The notes beneath the pieces are model-generated. The model worked only from the letters and a program-made list of their open reading frames with translations. It searched no databases and was not told the origin of the DNA. Below, in pieces: positions 8,574 to 17,292 of a stretch of DNA of 64,000 nt (position 1 is its first letter; each line of letters opens with the position of its first letter). Origin of the DNA: Parahoeflea halophila (GTDB taxonomy: Bacteria > Pseudomonadota > Alphaproteobacteria > Rhizobiales > Rhizobiaceae); contig NZ_OCPC01000005.1 of assembly GCF_900220985.1 (NCBI RefSeq), positions 186,001 through 250,000 on the forward strand, given 5' to 3'. The translations under genes and the position numbers were made by a program.

Positions 8574-9485
8574 ATGAACAATTTGGGAGACTTGGAGATT
8601 TTTGCCCGGGTCGTGTCCGCTGGCTCGATGTCGGCGGCCGGGCGCGAGCTCGGACTGTCTCCCGCCGTGGTATCCAAGAGACTTCGCAGACTTGAGGACC
8701 GACTCGGCACCCGGCTGATGCAGCGCACCACGCGCCAGATCTCGCTGACCGAAGCCGGACAAGGCTTTTACGAACGCGTGGTTGCTATCCTGGCAGGGAT
8801 AGAGGAGGCCGAAGCTTTCGTGTCGCGGCGTTCGGCACTTGCCCATGGAGTCTTGAAAGTCTCCGCGCCGACATCGTTTGGACGCATGCACATCGCGCCC
8901 CACATCAACACCTTCATGCAGGCAAATCCGGATCTTGGCGTCAATCTGATGCTCAGGGACGAGTTCGTCGACATCGTCGGAGACGGCTATGATCTCGCCA
9001 TTCGCATCGCGGAATTGAGCGATTCAAGCCTCGTCGCGCGCAAACTCGCACCAGTTCGCCGGATTCTTGTGGCGTCTCCGGCCTATCTCGACAAACACGG
9101 AATGCCTGAAACTCTGGGCGATCTTGACAGCCATGTCTGCCTGGCGCCCCACAACAACGACACCTGGAAACTCGAAGGGCCTCAGGGCGAAACAATCCAC
9201 CGCCCTCTCGGACCATTGCAAACCAATTCCAGCGAAGTGGTGCGAGAAGCCGTAATCGGCGGCGTCGGCATTGCCCTGCGCTCGACTTGGGACATCGGCG
9301 CGGAACTGGCCGACCAGCGGCTGGTTCAGGTGCTTCCGGCCTACGAGGGCTCGCGCAACGTGGCGATCCACGCGGTGTATGCAAGCCGCAGGTTCCTGCC
9401 CGCCAAGGTACGGCTGTTTATCGACTACCTCGCAGAACTCTACGGACCGACGCCCTACTGGGACCGGGAACAGGGAGCCCGTTAG
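8574..9485 (+). CDS. LysR-family transcriptional regulator (divergent to glc)
   Basis: A 303-residue LysR-type regulator. The N-terminal winged helix-turn-helix reads FARVVSAGSMSAAGRELGLS then AVVSKRLRRLEDRLG, followed by the LMQRTTRQISLTEAG wing. The remainder is a periplasmic-binding-protein-like effector domain (KVSAPTSFGRMHIAPHI, GYDLAIRIAEL) of the CrgA-like LysR group. Divergent placement next to glcD makes it a candidate regulator of glycolate oxidase, which is inferred from position. The following 249 bases, up to the FadR-type gene, contain no recognisable gene. Confidence 0.9.
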   Translation: MNNLGDLEIFARVVSAGSMSAAGRELGLSPAVVSKRLRRLEDRLGTRLMQRTTRQISLTEAGQGFYERVVAILAGIEEAEAFVSRRSALAHGVLKVSAPTSFGRMHIAPHINTFMQANPDLGVNLMLRDEFVDIVGDGYDLAIRIAELSDSSLVARKLAPVRRILVASPAYLDKHGMPETLGDLDSHVCLAPHNNDTWKLEGPQGETIHRPLGPLQTNSSEVVREAVIGGVGIALRSTWDIGAELADQRLVQVLPAYEGSRNVAIHAVYASRRFLPAKVRLFIDYLAELYGPTPYWDREQGAR

Positions 9486-9670
9486 GCCCGCGCTGCCCGT
9501 CAGCAAACGGGCTGTGAGCTTGGGGCCCGGAACCGCTCGAGCCTCGATCCCGCAAAAGACGCGACGTTAAACGGCCTCGCCTGAGCTGGTTTGAAGCTGC
9601 TCGCAAGGTGCACAACGCGTTTCTCGCCACCCCGTGCCGGCGACCCATCAATGGGAAACACTCCCTGAAC

Positions 9671-9689
9671 TGGATAAAAATATTGACCA
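9671..9689. promoter_or_regulatory. Possible operator upstream of FadR-type gene
   Basis: TGGATAAAAATATTGACCA has TGG/CCA ends and an AT-rich core with the same 19-bp spacing as the glc-promoter dyad at 8397-8415. TTGACC within it (9683-9688) could be a -35 element, so a bound repressor would block transcription and allow autoregulation of the lut operon. The match is short and could be chance. Confidence 0.35.
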
Positions 9690-9734
9690 CCTTTCCGGTG
9701 CCTTGGTACGCTCGAACGGAGCAGCAAACGGATA

Positions 9735-10568
9735 ATGGCAATGGTTGCGGACATTTTTGCACGTATTGAGCACAGCCGGACAGCTGATGAGGTGGTCTAT
9801 CAGATCGAGGTTCTGGTGCTCGAAGGGATCCTGCGCGTTGGCGACCGGCTTCCCGGGGAACGGGAGTTGGCCAAGCAGTTCGACGTCTCGCGACCGATTC
9901 TGCGCGAGGCACTCAAGGTTCTCGAAGGAAGGGGACTGCTCAAGACGCAGCATGGCGGTGGAACCTTTGTTGCCGACGTGATCGGACAGGTGTTTACCCG
10001 GCCGGTCATGGAGCTGATCGCCCGGCACCAGAAGGCAACGCTGGATTATCTCGAGTACCGCCGCGAAATCGAAGGCATCGCTGCAGAATTTGCTGCGCGA
10101 CGGGCAACCGAGGCAGACCGCGCGCTGTTGACCCGGATAATCACCTCGATGAAGGCTGCGCACGAGAAAGACGATTTCGAGGAAGAGGCCGGCATCGATG
10201 TCGAATTCCACAATGCCATTGGCGAATGTGCACACAACATCATACTGCTTCATACGCTGAGGTCCTGCTACCGACTGCTCGCCGAGGGCGTGTTTTACAA
10301 CCGGGCCATGGTCTACAACCTGCCGGGCGCACGCGATCAGCTGCTGGCGCACCACGTTGCGATATATGAAGCGGTCATGGCGGCCAATCCAGAGGCGGCC
10401 AGACGTTCGGCCCAGGCCCATATCGATTTCGTCTCCCGGGCCATGACCGACGCGGAACGCTCGGGCGACTGGGAACGGGTTTCGAAACTCAGGCTGCAGC
10501 AGCGCGCGCCGGATCTTTCGGGTGACACCAAGACCCCCAATCACAATCAAACGGAGGCGGCAGAGTGA
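9735..10568 (+). CDS. GntR/FadR-type regulator of lut operon (LldR/LutR-like)
   Basis: A 277-residue GntR regulator of the FadR/FCD subfamily. Its winged helix-turn-helix (GILRVGDRLPGERELAKQFD, SRPILREALKVLEGRGLL, HGGGTFVAD) precedes an all-helical FCD ligand domain with metal-binding-type histidines (VEFHNAIGE, LAHHVAIYEAVM, AQAHIDFV). Two ATGs (9735, 9741) are possible starts; neither has a strong ribosome-binding site. It overlaps the next gene by four bases (GTGA) and heads a lactate-oxidation operon. By family precedent it represses the operon until lactate or a related 2-hydroxy acid binds. Confidence 0.9.
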   Translation: MAMVADIFARIEHSRTADEVVYQIEVLVLEGILRVGDRLPGERELAKQFDVSRPILREALKVLEGRGLLKTQHGGGTFVADVIGQVFTRPVMELIARHQKATLDYLEYRREIEGIAAEFAARRATEADRALLTRIITSMKAAHEKDDFEEEAGIDVEFHNAIGECAHNIILLHTLRSCYRLLAEGVFYNRAMVYNLPGARDQLLAHHVAIYEAVMAANPEAARRSAQAHIDFVSRAMTDAERSGDWERVSKLRLQQRAPDLSGDTKTPNHNQTEAAE

Positions 10569-11350
10569 CGTCGAGTGAAACGAAGTCCGTCAGGCAACCA
10601 CGTGTCGGGCTTTTCGCGACCTGTCTGGTCGATCTTTTCAGGCCATCGGTCGGATTTGCAAGCGTCAAGCTGTTGCAGGATGCCGGGTGCGAGGTGCATG
10701 TGCCTGTGGCGCAGACCTGTTGCGGCCAGCCGGCCTACAACACCGGCGACCGGGCCGACACGCGCGAAATTGCCGAACAGGTGATCGAAGCCTTCGAGGA
10801 ATTCGATTTTATCGTCGCGCCTTCGGGATCCTGTGCTTCGATGCTGCGGAAACATTATCCCTGCCTGTTCGAAGGCGATACGGCCTGGGAGGAGCGGGCC
10901 AAAGCCTTTTCCGCCAAATGCCACGAGCTGATTTCGTTTCTCACCGACGTGATGATGGTGCGCGACACCGGGGCGGCGCTCAACGCCCGGATCACCTATC
11001 ATGATTCCTGTTCCGGTTTGCGGGAACTCAATATCAGCGAGCAGCCGCGCAAGCTGCTGGGCAATGTCAGCGGGCTTGAAATCAAGGAAATGACCGATTC
11101 ACATGTCTGCTGCGGTTTCGGCGGCACCTTCTGTGTCAAGTACTCCGAAATCTCCAATGCTATCGTCACCAAGAAGGTCGGCAATATCGATGCCTCCGGT
11201 GCCGACATGCTGCTGGCCGGTGATCTCGGCTGCCTTATGAACATGGCCGGAAAGCTCAAGCGCCAGGGATCGGATGTCGAGGTCCGCCACGTCGCCGAGG
11301 TGCTCGCAGGCATGACCAGCCAGGCGCCGATCGCCGGCTCGGGCAAATAG
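10565..11350 (+). CDS. lutA: L-lactate oxidation Fe-S protein LutA/LldE
   Basis: CCG-domain protein, 261 residues, the first subunit of the LutABC (LldEFG) complex that oxidises L-lactate to pyruvate. It starts at GTG 10565 after GGAGGCGG. Two Cys-rich motifs match the family: QTCCGQPAYNTG near residue 55 and SHVCCGFGGTFCVKY near 180. No N-terminal ferredoxin domain is present, which separates it from GlcF. It is co-directional with lutB and lutC, 19 bases before lutB. Confidence 0.93.
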   Translation: MTSSETKSVRQPRVGLFATCLVDLFRPSVGFASVKLLQDAGCEVHVPVAQTCCGQPAYNTGDRADTREIAEQVIEAFEEFDFIVAPSGSCASMLRKHYPCLFEGDTAWEERAKAFSAKCHELISFLTDVMMVRDTGAALNARITYHDSCSGLRELNISEQPRKLLGNVSGLEIKEMTDSHVCCGFGGTFCVKYSEISNAIVTKKVGNIDASGADMLLAGDLGCLMNMAGKLKRQGSDVEVRHVAEVLAGMTSQAPIAGSGK

Positions 11351-11369
11351 GCGGAACAGGAGACACCCG

Positions 11370-12806
11370 ATGGAACTCACCGCCAACAAGTTCAAAGCCA
11401 ATGCTTCCAAGGCACTTGTCGACGCGCAATTGCAAAAGGCGCTCGGCAATGTCGAGAAGGGCTTCATCGGCAAGCGCCAGAAGGCTGCCGACGCGCTGCC
11501 GGAATTTGATGCGCTGCGCGACAATGCGCGTGACATCAAGAACCACACGCTGGCCCACCTAGATCTGTACCTGGAAGAGTACGAGCGCAAGGTGACCGCC
11601 GCTGGGGGTCACGTCCACTGGGCGCAAACAGCCGAAGACGCGCGCCGGATCGTGCTCGATATCTGCAGAAAGGCCAATGCCCGCACCGTGACCAAGGGCA
11701 AATCGATGATCACCGAGGAGATCGCACTCAACGATCATCTCGAGGCCAACGGCATCGAGCCGGTGGAAACCGATCTGGGCGAATACATCATCCAGCTGCG
11801 CGGCGAACACCCGAGCCACATCATCGCGCCGGCGGTGCATCTGAACAAGGAGCAGGTCGAGGGCGACTTCCGCCGGGTGCACACGCATCTGGCCAGCGAG
11901 CGCGATCTGTCAGAGCCGGTGTCGCTGCTCAGCGAAGCCCGCGAAGTGTTGCGCCAGCGGTATTTTGCGGCCGATGTCGGGATCACCGGCGCCAATTTCC
12001 TGATTGCCGAGACCGGCAGTTCGGTGATCGTCACCAACGAGGGCAATGGAGACCTGACCCAAACGCTTGGCAAGGTGCATGTGGTTGTTGCCTCGATCGA
12101 GAAGATCGTGCCGACGCTGGAAGACACTTCGCAGATCCTGCGCGTACTGGCACGCTCCGCCACCGGGCAGGACATGAGCGTCTATACGACGTTTTCCACC
12201 GGCCCCAAGCGCGAGGAAGACCCTGACGGGCCGGATGAGTATCACGTGGTGCTCCTGGACAATGGCCGATCCGCCATGCTCGGTACCGAGTACCAGGACA
12301 TGCTGCGCTGCATCCGCTGCGGTGCCTGCATGAACCATTGCCCGGTCTATCATGCCGTCGGCGGTCACGCCTATGGCTCGGTCTATCCCGGCCCGATGGG
12401 CGCGGTGCTGACACCCTCGCTCAACGGCATTGACGAGACGGGGCAATTGCCCAATGCGTCCACCTTCTGCGGCCGCTGCGAGGCGGTGTGCCCGATGCGG
12501 ATTCCGCTGCCCAAGATGATGCGGCACTGGCGCGAACGCGAATTCGAACGAAATCTGACGCCAGCAGTTGCACGTTACGGCTTGAAGGCCTGGGCCTTTT
12601 TCGCCAAACGGCCAAAACTTTACCGATTTGCTGCCTCGCTGGGCATGCCGCTGCTGTCGCTGTTCGGCGGAACCTCCCGGCGTTTCCATGCGCTGCCCCT
12701 TGCCGGGGGCTGGACCCGCTACCGCGACCTGCCGGCACCCGAGGGGCGGACGTTCCAGCAAGCCTGGGCGCAGCGCGAGGCCCTCAAGCAGGAGGCGGGA
12801 CATTGA
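11370..12806 (+). CDS. lutB: L-lactate oxidation Fe-S protein LutB/LldF
   Basis: A 478-residue central subunit of the LutABC complex. The N-terminal two thirds form a LUD domain (GITGANFLIAETGSSVIV, then a segment ending EGNGDL). This is followed by two [4Fe-4S] motifs: CIRCGACMNHCPVY at about residue 312 and FCGRCEAVCPMRIPLPKMM at about 370. The C-terminal tail is basic and ends in QREALKQEAGH. Its stop overlaps the TTG start of lutC. It presumably transfers electrons from lactate to the quinone pool, as known for the family. Confidence 0.94.
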   Translation: MELTANKFKANASKALVDAQLQKALGNVEKGFIGKRQKAADALPEFDALRDNARDIKNHTLAHLDLYLEEYERKVTAAGGHVHWAQTAEDARRIVLDICRKANARTVTKGKSMITEEIALNDHLEANGIEPVETDLGEYIIQLRGEHPSHIIAPAVHLNKEQVEGDFRRVHTHLASERDLSEPVSLLSEAREVLRQRYFAADVGITGANFLIAETGSSVIVTNEGNGDLTQTLGKVHVVVASIEKIVPTLEDTSQILRVLARSATGQDMSVYTTFSTGPKREEDPDGPDEYHVVLLDNGRSAMLGTEYQDMLRCIRCGACMNHCPVYHAVGGHAYGSVYPGPMGAVLTPSLNGIDETGQLPNASTFCGRCEAVCPMRIPLPKMMRHWREREFERNLTPAVARYGLKAWAFFAKRPKLYRFAASLGMPLLSLFGGTSRRFHALPLAGGWTRYRDLPAPEGRTFQQAWAQREALKQEAGH

Positions 12807-13474
12807 GCGCGCGCGACAGTATTCTGGGCAAGATCAGGGCCTCCATGGGAAGCCCGGCGTCCAATGACGACCGCCGCCGGACAGTTGCAGACCGGTTGGG
12901 AAGCGCGCCCGCCGGAATCATTCCAGAAAGGGCCAAGCTGGCAGAGGCGGAACGGATCGAGTTGTTCTGTGCGATGGCGGAACAGTTTGGCGCCACACTG
13001 GCGCGGGTCGGCAGCTACGGCGAGGTGGCCGGGGAAGTCTCAGGCTATCTCAGGGACCGCAATCTGCCAGCAACGATCCGGATCGGCGCCGACAAGCGTT
13101 TGAAAGCGGCCGGTTGGGAGACCGAAAAGAACCTCGAACTGCGCCACGGTCCGTCGGACGGCAGCGACATGACCGGGGTCAGCCATGCCACTGCGGGGAT
13201 TGCCGAGACCGGTACCGTGGCGATGATGTCGGGCCAGGACAATCCGACCACCATCAATTTTCTGCCGGAACACCACATCGTGGTGATCAAGGCCGGCGAC
13301 ATCAAGGGCGACATGGAAAGCGTCTGGGCGATGGTTCGCGAAAAGCAGGGCAAGGGCGAAATGCCACGTGCGCTCAACCTGATCACCGGGCCATCGCGCT
13401 CGGGCGACATCGAGCAGACTATCCTGCTCGGCGCACACGGCCCGCGGGCGCTGCATGTCATCGTGGTCGATTGA
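12803..13474 (+). CDS. lutC: L-lactate oxidation protein LutC/LldG
   Basis: Third subunit of the LutABC complex, 223 residues. I choose the TTG at 12803 because AGGAGG lies seven bases upstream and the downstream sequence (SARDSILGKIRAS) matches the LutC N-terminus; there is no better ATG. The LUD domain shows GVSHATAGIAETGTVAMMSG and a FLPEHHIVVIKAGDI segment, ending GPRALHVIVVD. It overlaps lutB by four bases. No lactate permease gene follows, so uptake must be encoded elsewhere. Confidence 0.92.
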   Translation: MSARDSILGKIRASMGSPASNDDRRRTVADRLGSAPAGIIPERAKLAEAERIELFCAMAEQFGATLARVGSYGEVAGEVSGYLRDRNLPATIRIGADKRLKAAGWETEKNLELRHGPSDGSDMTGVSHATAGIAETGTVAMMSGQDNPTTINFLPEHHIVVIKAGDIKGDMESVWAMVREKQGKGEMPRALNLITGPSRSGDIEQTILLGAHGPRALHVIVVD

Positions 13475-13608
13475 ACCTGCCGATCAAGGTTGAGACCAGG
13501 ACGCTCACCAAAGGCGGGCCGCGATTGGGCCAGTCTGGACGACCATCGGATTGACCCGCGGCCGATTATCCGGCTTGTTTACTGTGACACCAACCAAGGA
13601 CGCCGGAC

Positions 13609-14250
13609 ATGCCAGTTTCACCCGAACTCTTTGCCGCTTTCGTCCTGGCCAGCGTGCTTCTGCTGGTCATCCCCGGACCTACCATCATCATGGTGATCAC
13701 CCAGGCACTGGCGCATGGGCGCAAGGTCGCGCTGGCAAGCGTGATCGGGGTTGGTCTGGGCGACCTGCTCGCGACATCGCTCTCAATCGCAGGCGCAGGC
13801 GCGCTGCTGGCGACATCGGCCTCGCTGTTCCAGATCCTCAAGTTCGTCGGCGCCGCCTACTTGATCTGGATCGGCTACAAGATGTGGAAGACGCCGGTCA
13901 CGCTGCCGGACATCTCCGAAGCCGAAGCGGCAGAGGCTCCGGCGAACATGGTGGGGATTTTCCGCGATTCCTTTCTCATCACGGCGCTCAACCCGAAGGG
14001 CATCCTGTTTTTTGTGGCCTTCGTGCCGCAATTCATCGATCCCGCCCTGCCCTACGTGCCGCAAGCTGTAACCTATGTGCTGACGTTTACGGCTCTCGGG
14101 ATCATCAATGCGGCCGTATTCGCCTTTGCCGCGGCCGGCGCCCGGCAGACCATCCGGCGGCCAGGAGCGATGAAGATTGCGATGCGCAGCGGCGGATCGC
14201 TGTTGATGATGGCCGGTATTGCCGCCGCCGTCACCCGCCGTGCATCCTGA
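13609..14250 (+). CDS. LysE/RhtB-family translocator
   Basis: A 213-residue inner-membrane exporter of the LysE/RhtB family, which expels amino acids and related compounds. AAGGA precedes the ATG at 13609. About six hydrophobic helices are visible, and the family motif VIPGPTIIMVITQALAHGRK lies at residues about 20-40, with GVGLGDLL and LNPKGILFFVAFVPQF further on. The substrate is not predictable. The following gene starts inside its 3' end. Confidence 0.92.
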   Translation: MPVSPELFAAFVLASVLLLVIPGPTIIMVITQALAHGRKVALASVIGVGLGDLLATSLSIAGAGALLATSASLFQILKFVGAAYLIWIGYKMWKTPVTLPDISEAEAAEAPANMVGIFRDSFLITALNPKGILFFVAFVPQFIDPALPYVPQAVTYVLTFTALGIINAAVFAFAAAGARQTIRRPGAMKIAMRSGGSLLMMAGIAAAVTRRAS

Positions 14251-14890
14251 GACGCCCTATCAGAACAGGATCGACCCGGCAGGCAATATCTGCGTTCATC
14301 CGGCACGCGGGGAGTTCATGGGAAACCGTGGTGGCGTCCTGCATGATGCGGAGCAGCACATCGTGCGGCATCAGAAAAGCCGGGCGTGGCTTATCTGTGT
14401 TACAGCGTTCAAGGGACGACGCCGGAAGCTCATGCAGCCCAACAGCTACACCGAGCTGTTTTTCCTCGATGAAGTCACCGCGCTTGCAGCCGGGCACCGG
14501 CCCTGCTTCGAATGCCGGCGGCAAGATGCGCTCGCATTCGCCGACGCGCTGGGCCAGAGTCGGAACGAAAAACGGCTTTCGGCACCCATGATCGACGCGC
14601 TGCTGGCGCAGGACCGCAAACGCAAACCGGACGCCCCCGAGCGCCGGATTGCGCGGAATGCACTTTCGTCGCTTCCTGATGGGGCGATGATCCGTCAAGC
14701 AGACACACATTACGGCTTGCGGGGCGGCAGGCTGCTGCCCTGGTCGTTTGACGGGTATGGCACGCCCTTGAATACTGATGCGCTTTCGGACGGCTCCATT
14801 TATCTCGTGACCCCGCCCCCGACTGTTGAAGCACTCATGCATGGATACCGGTCGGCGTTTCATTCACACGCTTGGAATCCCGCTACTTGA
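14240..14890 (+). CDS. Conserved hypothetical protein with CxxC motif
   Basis: A soluble protein of about 216 residues that I recognise only as a conserved alphaproteobacterial hypothetical. Visible features are an N-terminal YQNRIDPAGNICVHPARG, MGNRGGVLHDAEQHI, a YTELFFLDEVTALAAGHRP segment, and CFECRR, whose two cysteines could bind a metal. No signal peptide or membrane segment is seen. The start is uncertain: GTG at 14240 overlaps the exporter gene by 11 bases, and TTG at 14219 is possible. The compact, strongly patterned sequence argues for a real gene. Confidence 0.7.
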   Translation: MHPETPYQNRIDPAGNICVHPARGEFMGNRGGVLHDAEQHIVRHQKSRAWLICVTAFKGRRRKLMQPNSYTELFFLDEVTALAAGHRPCFECRRQDALAFADALGQSRNEKRLSAPMIDALLAQDRKRKPDAPERRIARNALSSLPDGAMIRQADTHYGLRGGRLLPWSFDGYGTPLNTDALSDGSIYLVTPPPTVEALMHGYRSAFHSHAWNPAT

Positions 14891-14921
14891 TCTTCGTAAC
14901 GGCTTGAGCAAGAAGGCCTGA

Positions 14922-15656
14922 ATGCGCGCAAATTACAAACTTCAACGGCTTTATCTCGATGTCCCGCTCGCCGAAGGCATGACCGTGCCGCTTGACCGGG
15001 AAAAGGCGCATTACCTGATGACGGTGCTGCGGCTCGGTGATGGGGCCGAGGTGCTGGTGTTCAATGGCCGCGACGGCGAGCATGGCGCAGTATTGAGGCC
15101 CGAGGGCCGCAAGGCGGCAAACCTGGAGATCGGTCCTCAGACACGCGCGCAGACACCGCATCCGCGGCTGGACTTCCTGTTCGCGCCGCTCAAGGTCGGA
15201 CGGCTCGAGTATCTGGTGCAGAAGGCCACAGAGATGGGGGTCGCCAGGATCACCCCGGTTTTCACCGACCATACCCAGTTGCACAAGGTCAACGCCGCAC
15301 GGCTGGAGGCCAATATTCTCGAGGCGGCGGAGCAATGCGGCAATCTCGCCATCCCGGAACTCGGCGAAGCCATGAAACTGGAGGCACTGCTGTCGGATTG
15401 GGATCCGGCGCGAAGGATCATATTCTGCAATGAAAGCCAGGCCGGCAACAATCCAACCGGGATCCTCACGGGCATCACCGAGCGCGACCTGGCGCTGCTC
15501 GTCGGGCCCGAAGGCGGCTTTTCAGAGCGGGAGCGTGAGATGCTTGGCTCCATGTCCTTCGTTACACCGATCCCGCTCGGGCCGCGCATCCTGCGCGCCG
15601 ATACGGCAGCAGTGGCGGCGTTGGCCGCGGTGCAGATGACAATTGGTGACTGGTAG
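14922..15656 (+). CDS. rsmE: 16S rRNA m3U1498 methyltransferase
   Basis: SPOUT-family methyltransferase that methylates N3 of U1498 in 16S rRNA using S-adenosylmethionine. It has 244 residues, the usual length. The N-terminal PUA-like part contains HYLMTVLRLGDGAEVLVFNG. The knotted C-terminal domain shows KATEMGVARITPV, LLVGPEGGFSEREREM and LGPRILRADTAAVAALA, all diagnostic. AAGAAGG precedes the ATG. It lies 139 bases before gshA with a possible terminator or attenuator between them. Confidence 0.95.
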   Translation: MRANYKLQRLYLDVPLAEGMTVPLDREKAHYLMTVLRLGDGAEVLVFNGRDGEHGAVLRPEGRKAANLEIGPQTRAQTPHPRLDFLFAPLKVGRLEYLVQKATEMGVARITPVFTDHTQLHKVNAARLEANILEAAEQCGNLAIPELGEAMKLEALLSDWDPARRIIFCNESQAGNNPTGILTGITERDLALLVGPEGGFSEREREMLGSMSFVTPIPLGPRILRADTAAVAALAAVQMTIGDW

Positions 15657-15674
15657 GGCTTTATACCCATCGCG

Positions 15675-15710
15675 GATCAATCTTGTTTGATCAGAGGATC
15701 AAGGATTTTT
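15675..15710 (+). terminator. Possible weak terminator/attenuator between rsmE and gshA
   Basis: GATCAA (15675-15680), TTGATC (15687-15692) and GATCAA (15697-15702) can form either of two mutually exclusive 6-bp hairpins. The second ends just before GGATTTTT. This arrangement can act as a weak terminator of rsmE or as a switch in the gshA leader. Stem stability is low, so confidence is limited. Confidence 0.4.
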
Positions 15711-15795
15711 GCTTGCATGGGGGACCGGTTCCGGTCCAATCAGCATCATGATGCGTGGTTTGATATCGCGCCTATGAGATCAAAAAGGGCCAGAC

Positions 15796-17169
15796 ATGGC
15801 GCGCGACACCACCGACGATACCCCGATCAGTTCGACTGAAGAGCTCGCGGGCTGGATGGCTGCAGGCTGCAAACCGCGGGACAAGTGGCGGATTGGCACG
15901 GAACACGAGAAATTCGTGTTCTTTACCGATTCGCACGAGCCGGTTCCCTATGAGGGCGAACGCTCAATCAGGGCGCTGCTTGAAGGCATGGCCTCGACGC
16001 TTGGCTGGGAGCCGATCATTGATGCGGGCAAGATCATCGGGCTCGTCGAGCCGACCGGCGCCGGCGCCATCAGTCTCGAGCCGGGCGGGCAGTTCGAGCT
16101 GTCGGGCGCGCCGCTTGAGACCATTCACCAGACCTGCCGCGAATCCAACGCCCATCTGGCGCAGCTGCAGGAAATCGCCGAACCCCTGGGCATCCGGTTC
16201 CTCGGCATGGGCGGCAGCCCTGCCTGGTCGCGGGCCGAGACCCCGAAAATGCCGAAATCGCGCTACGACATCATGACCCGCTACATGCCGAAGGTGGGCA
16301 GCCAAGGTCTCGACATGATGTACCGGACCTGCACGATCCAGGTAAATCTCGATTTCTCCTCTGAAGCCGACATGCGGCGCAAGATGCAGCTCGGGATGAA
16401 GCTGCAGCCGCTGGCAACCGCGCTGTTTGCGGCCTCTCCATTCACGGAAGGCAAACCCAACGGGCTGGTGTCCTGGCGCGGCGACATCTGGCGCGACACC
16501 GACAACCAGCGCTCGGGTCAATTGCCGTTCGTCTATTCCGATGATTTCGGTTTTATGGATTATGTTGAATGGGCGCTCGATGTGCCGATGTATTTCATCC
16601 TGCGCGACGGCAAGTACCACGAAGCCACCCATGTCACGTTCCGGCAATTCATGAACGGCGCCCTGAAGGGCGAATTGGCGCAGCCGATGCCGACCATGGG
16701 TGACTGGACCAACCACCTGGGAACCTTGTTCCCCGATGCGCGTCTGAAGCGCTTTATCGAGATGCGTGGCGCTGACGGCGGGCCCTGGCGGCGAATCTGT
16801 GCGCTGCCTGCGTTCTGGGTCGGCCTGCTTTACGATGAAAGCGCCATTCAGGACGCATTGACACTGACCCGGGACTGGAGCCTGGAAGAGGTCAACTCGC
16901 TTCGCGACACCACCCCGCGCGAAGGGCTGAACGCCAGGATCAATGGCCAGTCACTGCGCGATATCGGCCGCGAGGTGTTGGGCATTTCCCGCAAGGGACT
17001 TGTCAATCGGGCGGCCTGCAATTCCGAGGATTCTGACGAAAGCCATTTCCTGGCGCCACTCGAGGAGAGCATCGCGCGCGGAACCACCCTGGCTGAGGAA
17101 ATGCTGGCGCTCTACAATGGCCGCTGGAACGGCTCCGTCGATCCGGTCTTTGTCGACTACGCCTACTGA
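15796..17169 (+). CDS. gshA: Glutamate-cysteine ligase (GCS2/plant type)
   Basis: First enzyme of glutathione synthesis, joining glutamate and cysteine with ATP. The 457 residues match the alphaproteobacterial/plant-type enzyme, not the gamma-proteobacterial type. Motifs include WRIGTEHEKFVF at about residue 35, GLVEPTGAGAISLEPGGQFE at about 77, MYRTCTIQVNLDFSSEADM at about 175 and PTMGDWTNHLGTLFPDARLK at about 300. It begins at the ATG at 15796 after AAAGGG and seems monocistronic. Confidence 0.95.
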   Translation: MARDTTDDTPISSTEELAGWMAAGCKPRDKWRIGTEHEKFVFFTDSHEPVPYEGERSIRALLEGMASTLGWEPIIDAGKIIGLVEPTGAGAISLEPGGQFELSGAPLETIHQTCRESNAHLAQLQEIAEPLGIRFLGMGGSPAWSRAETPKMPKSRYDIMTRYMPKVGSQGLDMMYRTCTIQVNLDFSSEADMRRKMQLGMKLQPLATALFAASPFTEGKPNGLVSWRGDIWRDTDNQRSGQLPFVYSDDFGFMDYVEWALDVPMYFILRDGKYHEATHVTFRQFMNGALKGELAQPMPTMGDWTNHLGTLFPDARLKRFIEMRGADGGPWRRICALPAFWVGLLYDESAIQDALTLTRDWSLEEVNSLRDTTPREGLNARINGQSLRDIGREVLGISRKGLVNRAACNSEDSDESHFLAPLEESIARGTTLAEEMLALYNGRWNGSVDPVFVDYAY

Positions 17170-17292
17170 TTTAGCGGACAGACCATCGCGTATTTCGTCC
17201 TCGATCACCCCTGGACTGCCCTAGGCACGCAGCTCAGGGCGGTATAGTCTTTTCTCAAGCCCCTTGGGGGGATGGAGGAGAGACACGATCCG

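Noticed and set aside
9476-9514. AGCCCGTT/AACGGGCT hairpin at the end of the LysR gene
   Set aside because: Loop is long, the stem includes the stop codon and there is no T tract, so it is a poor terminator.
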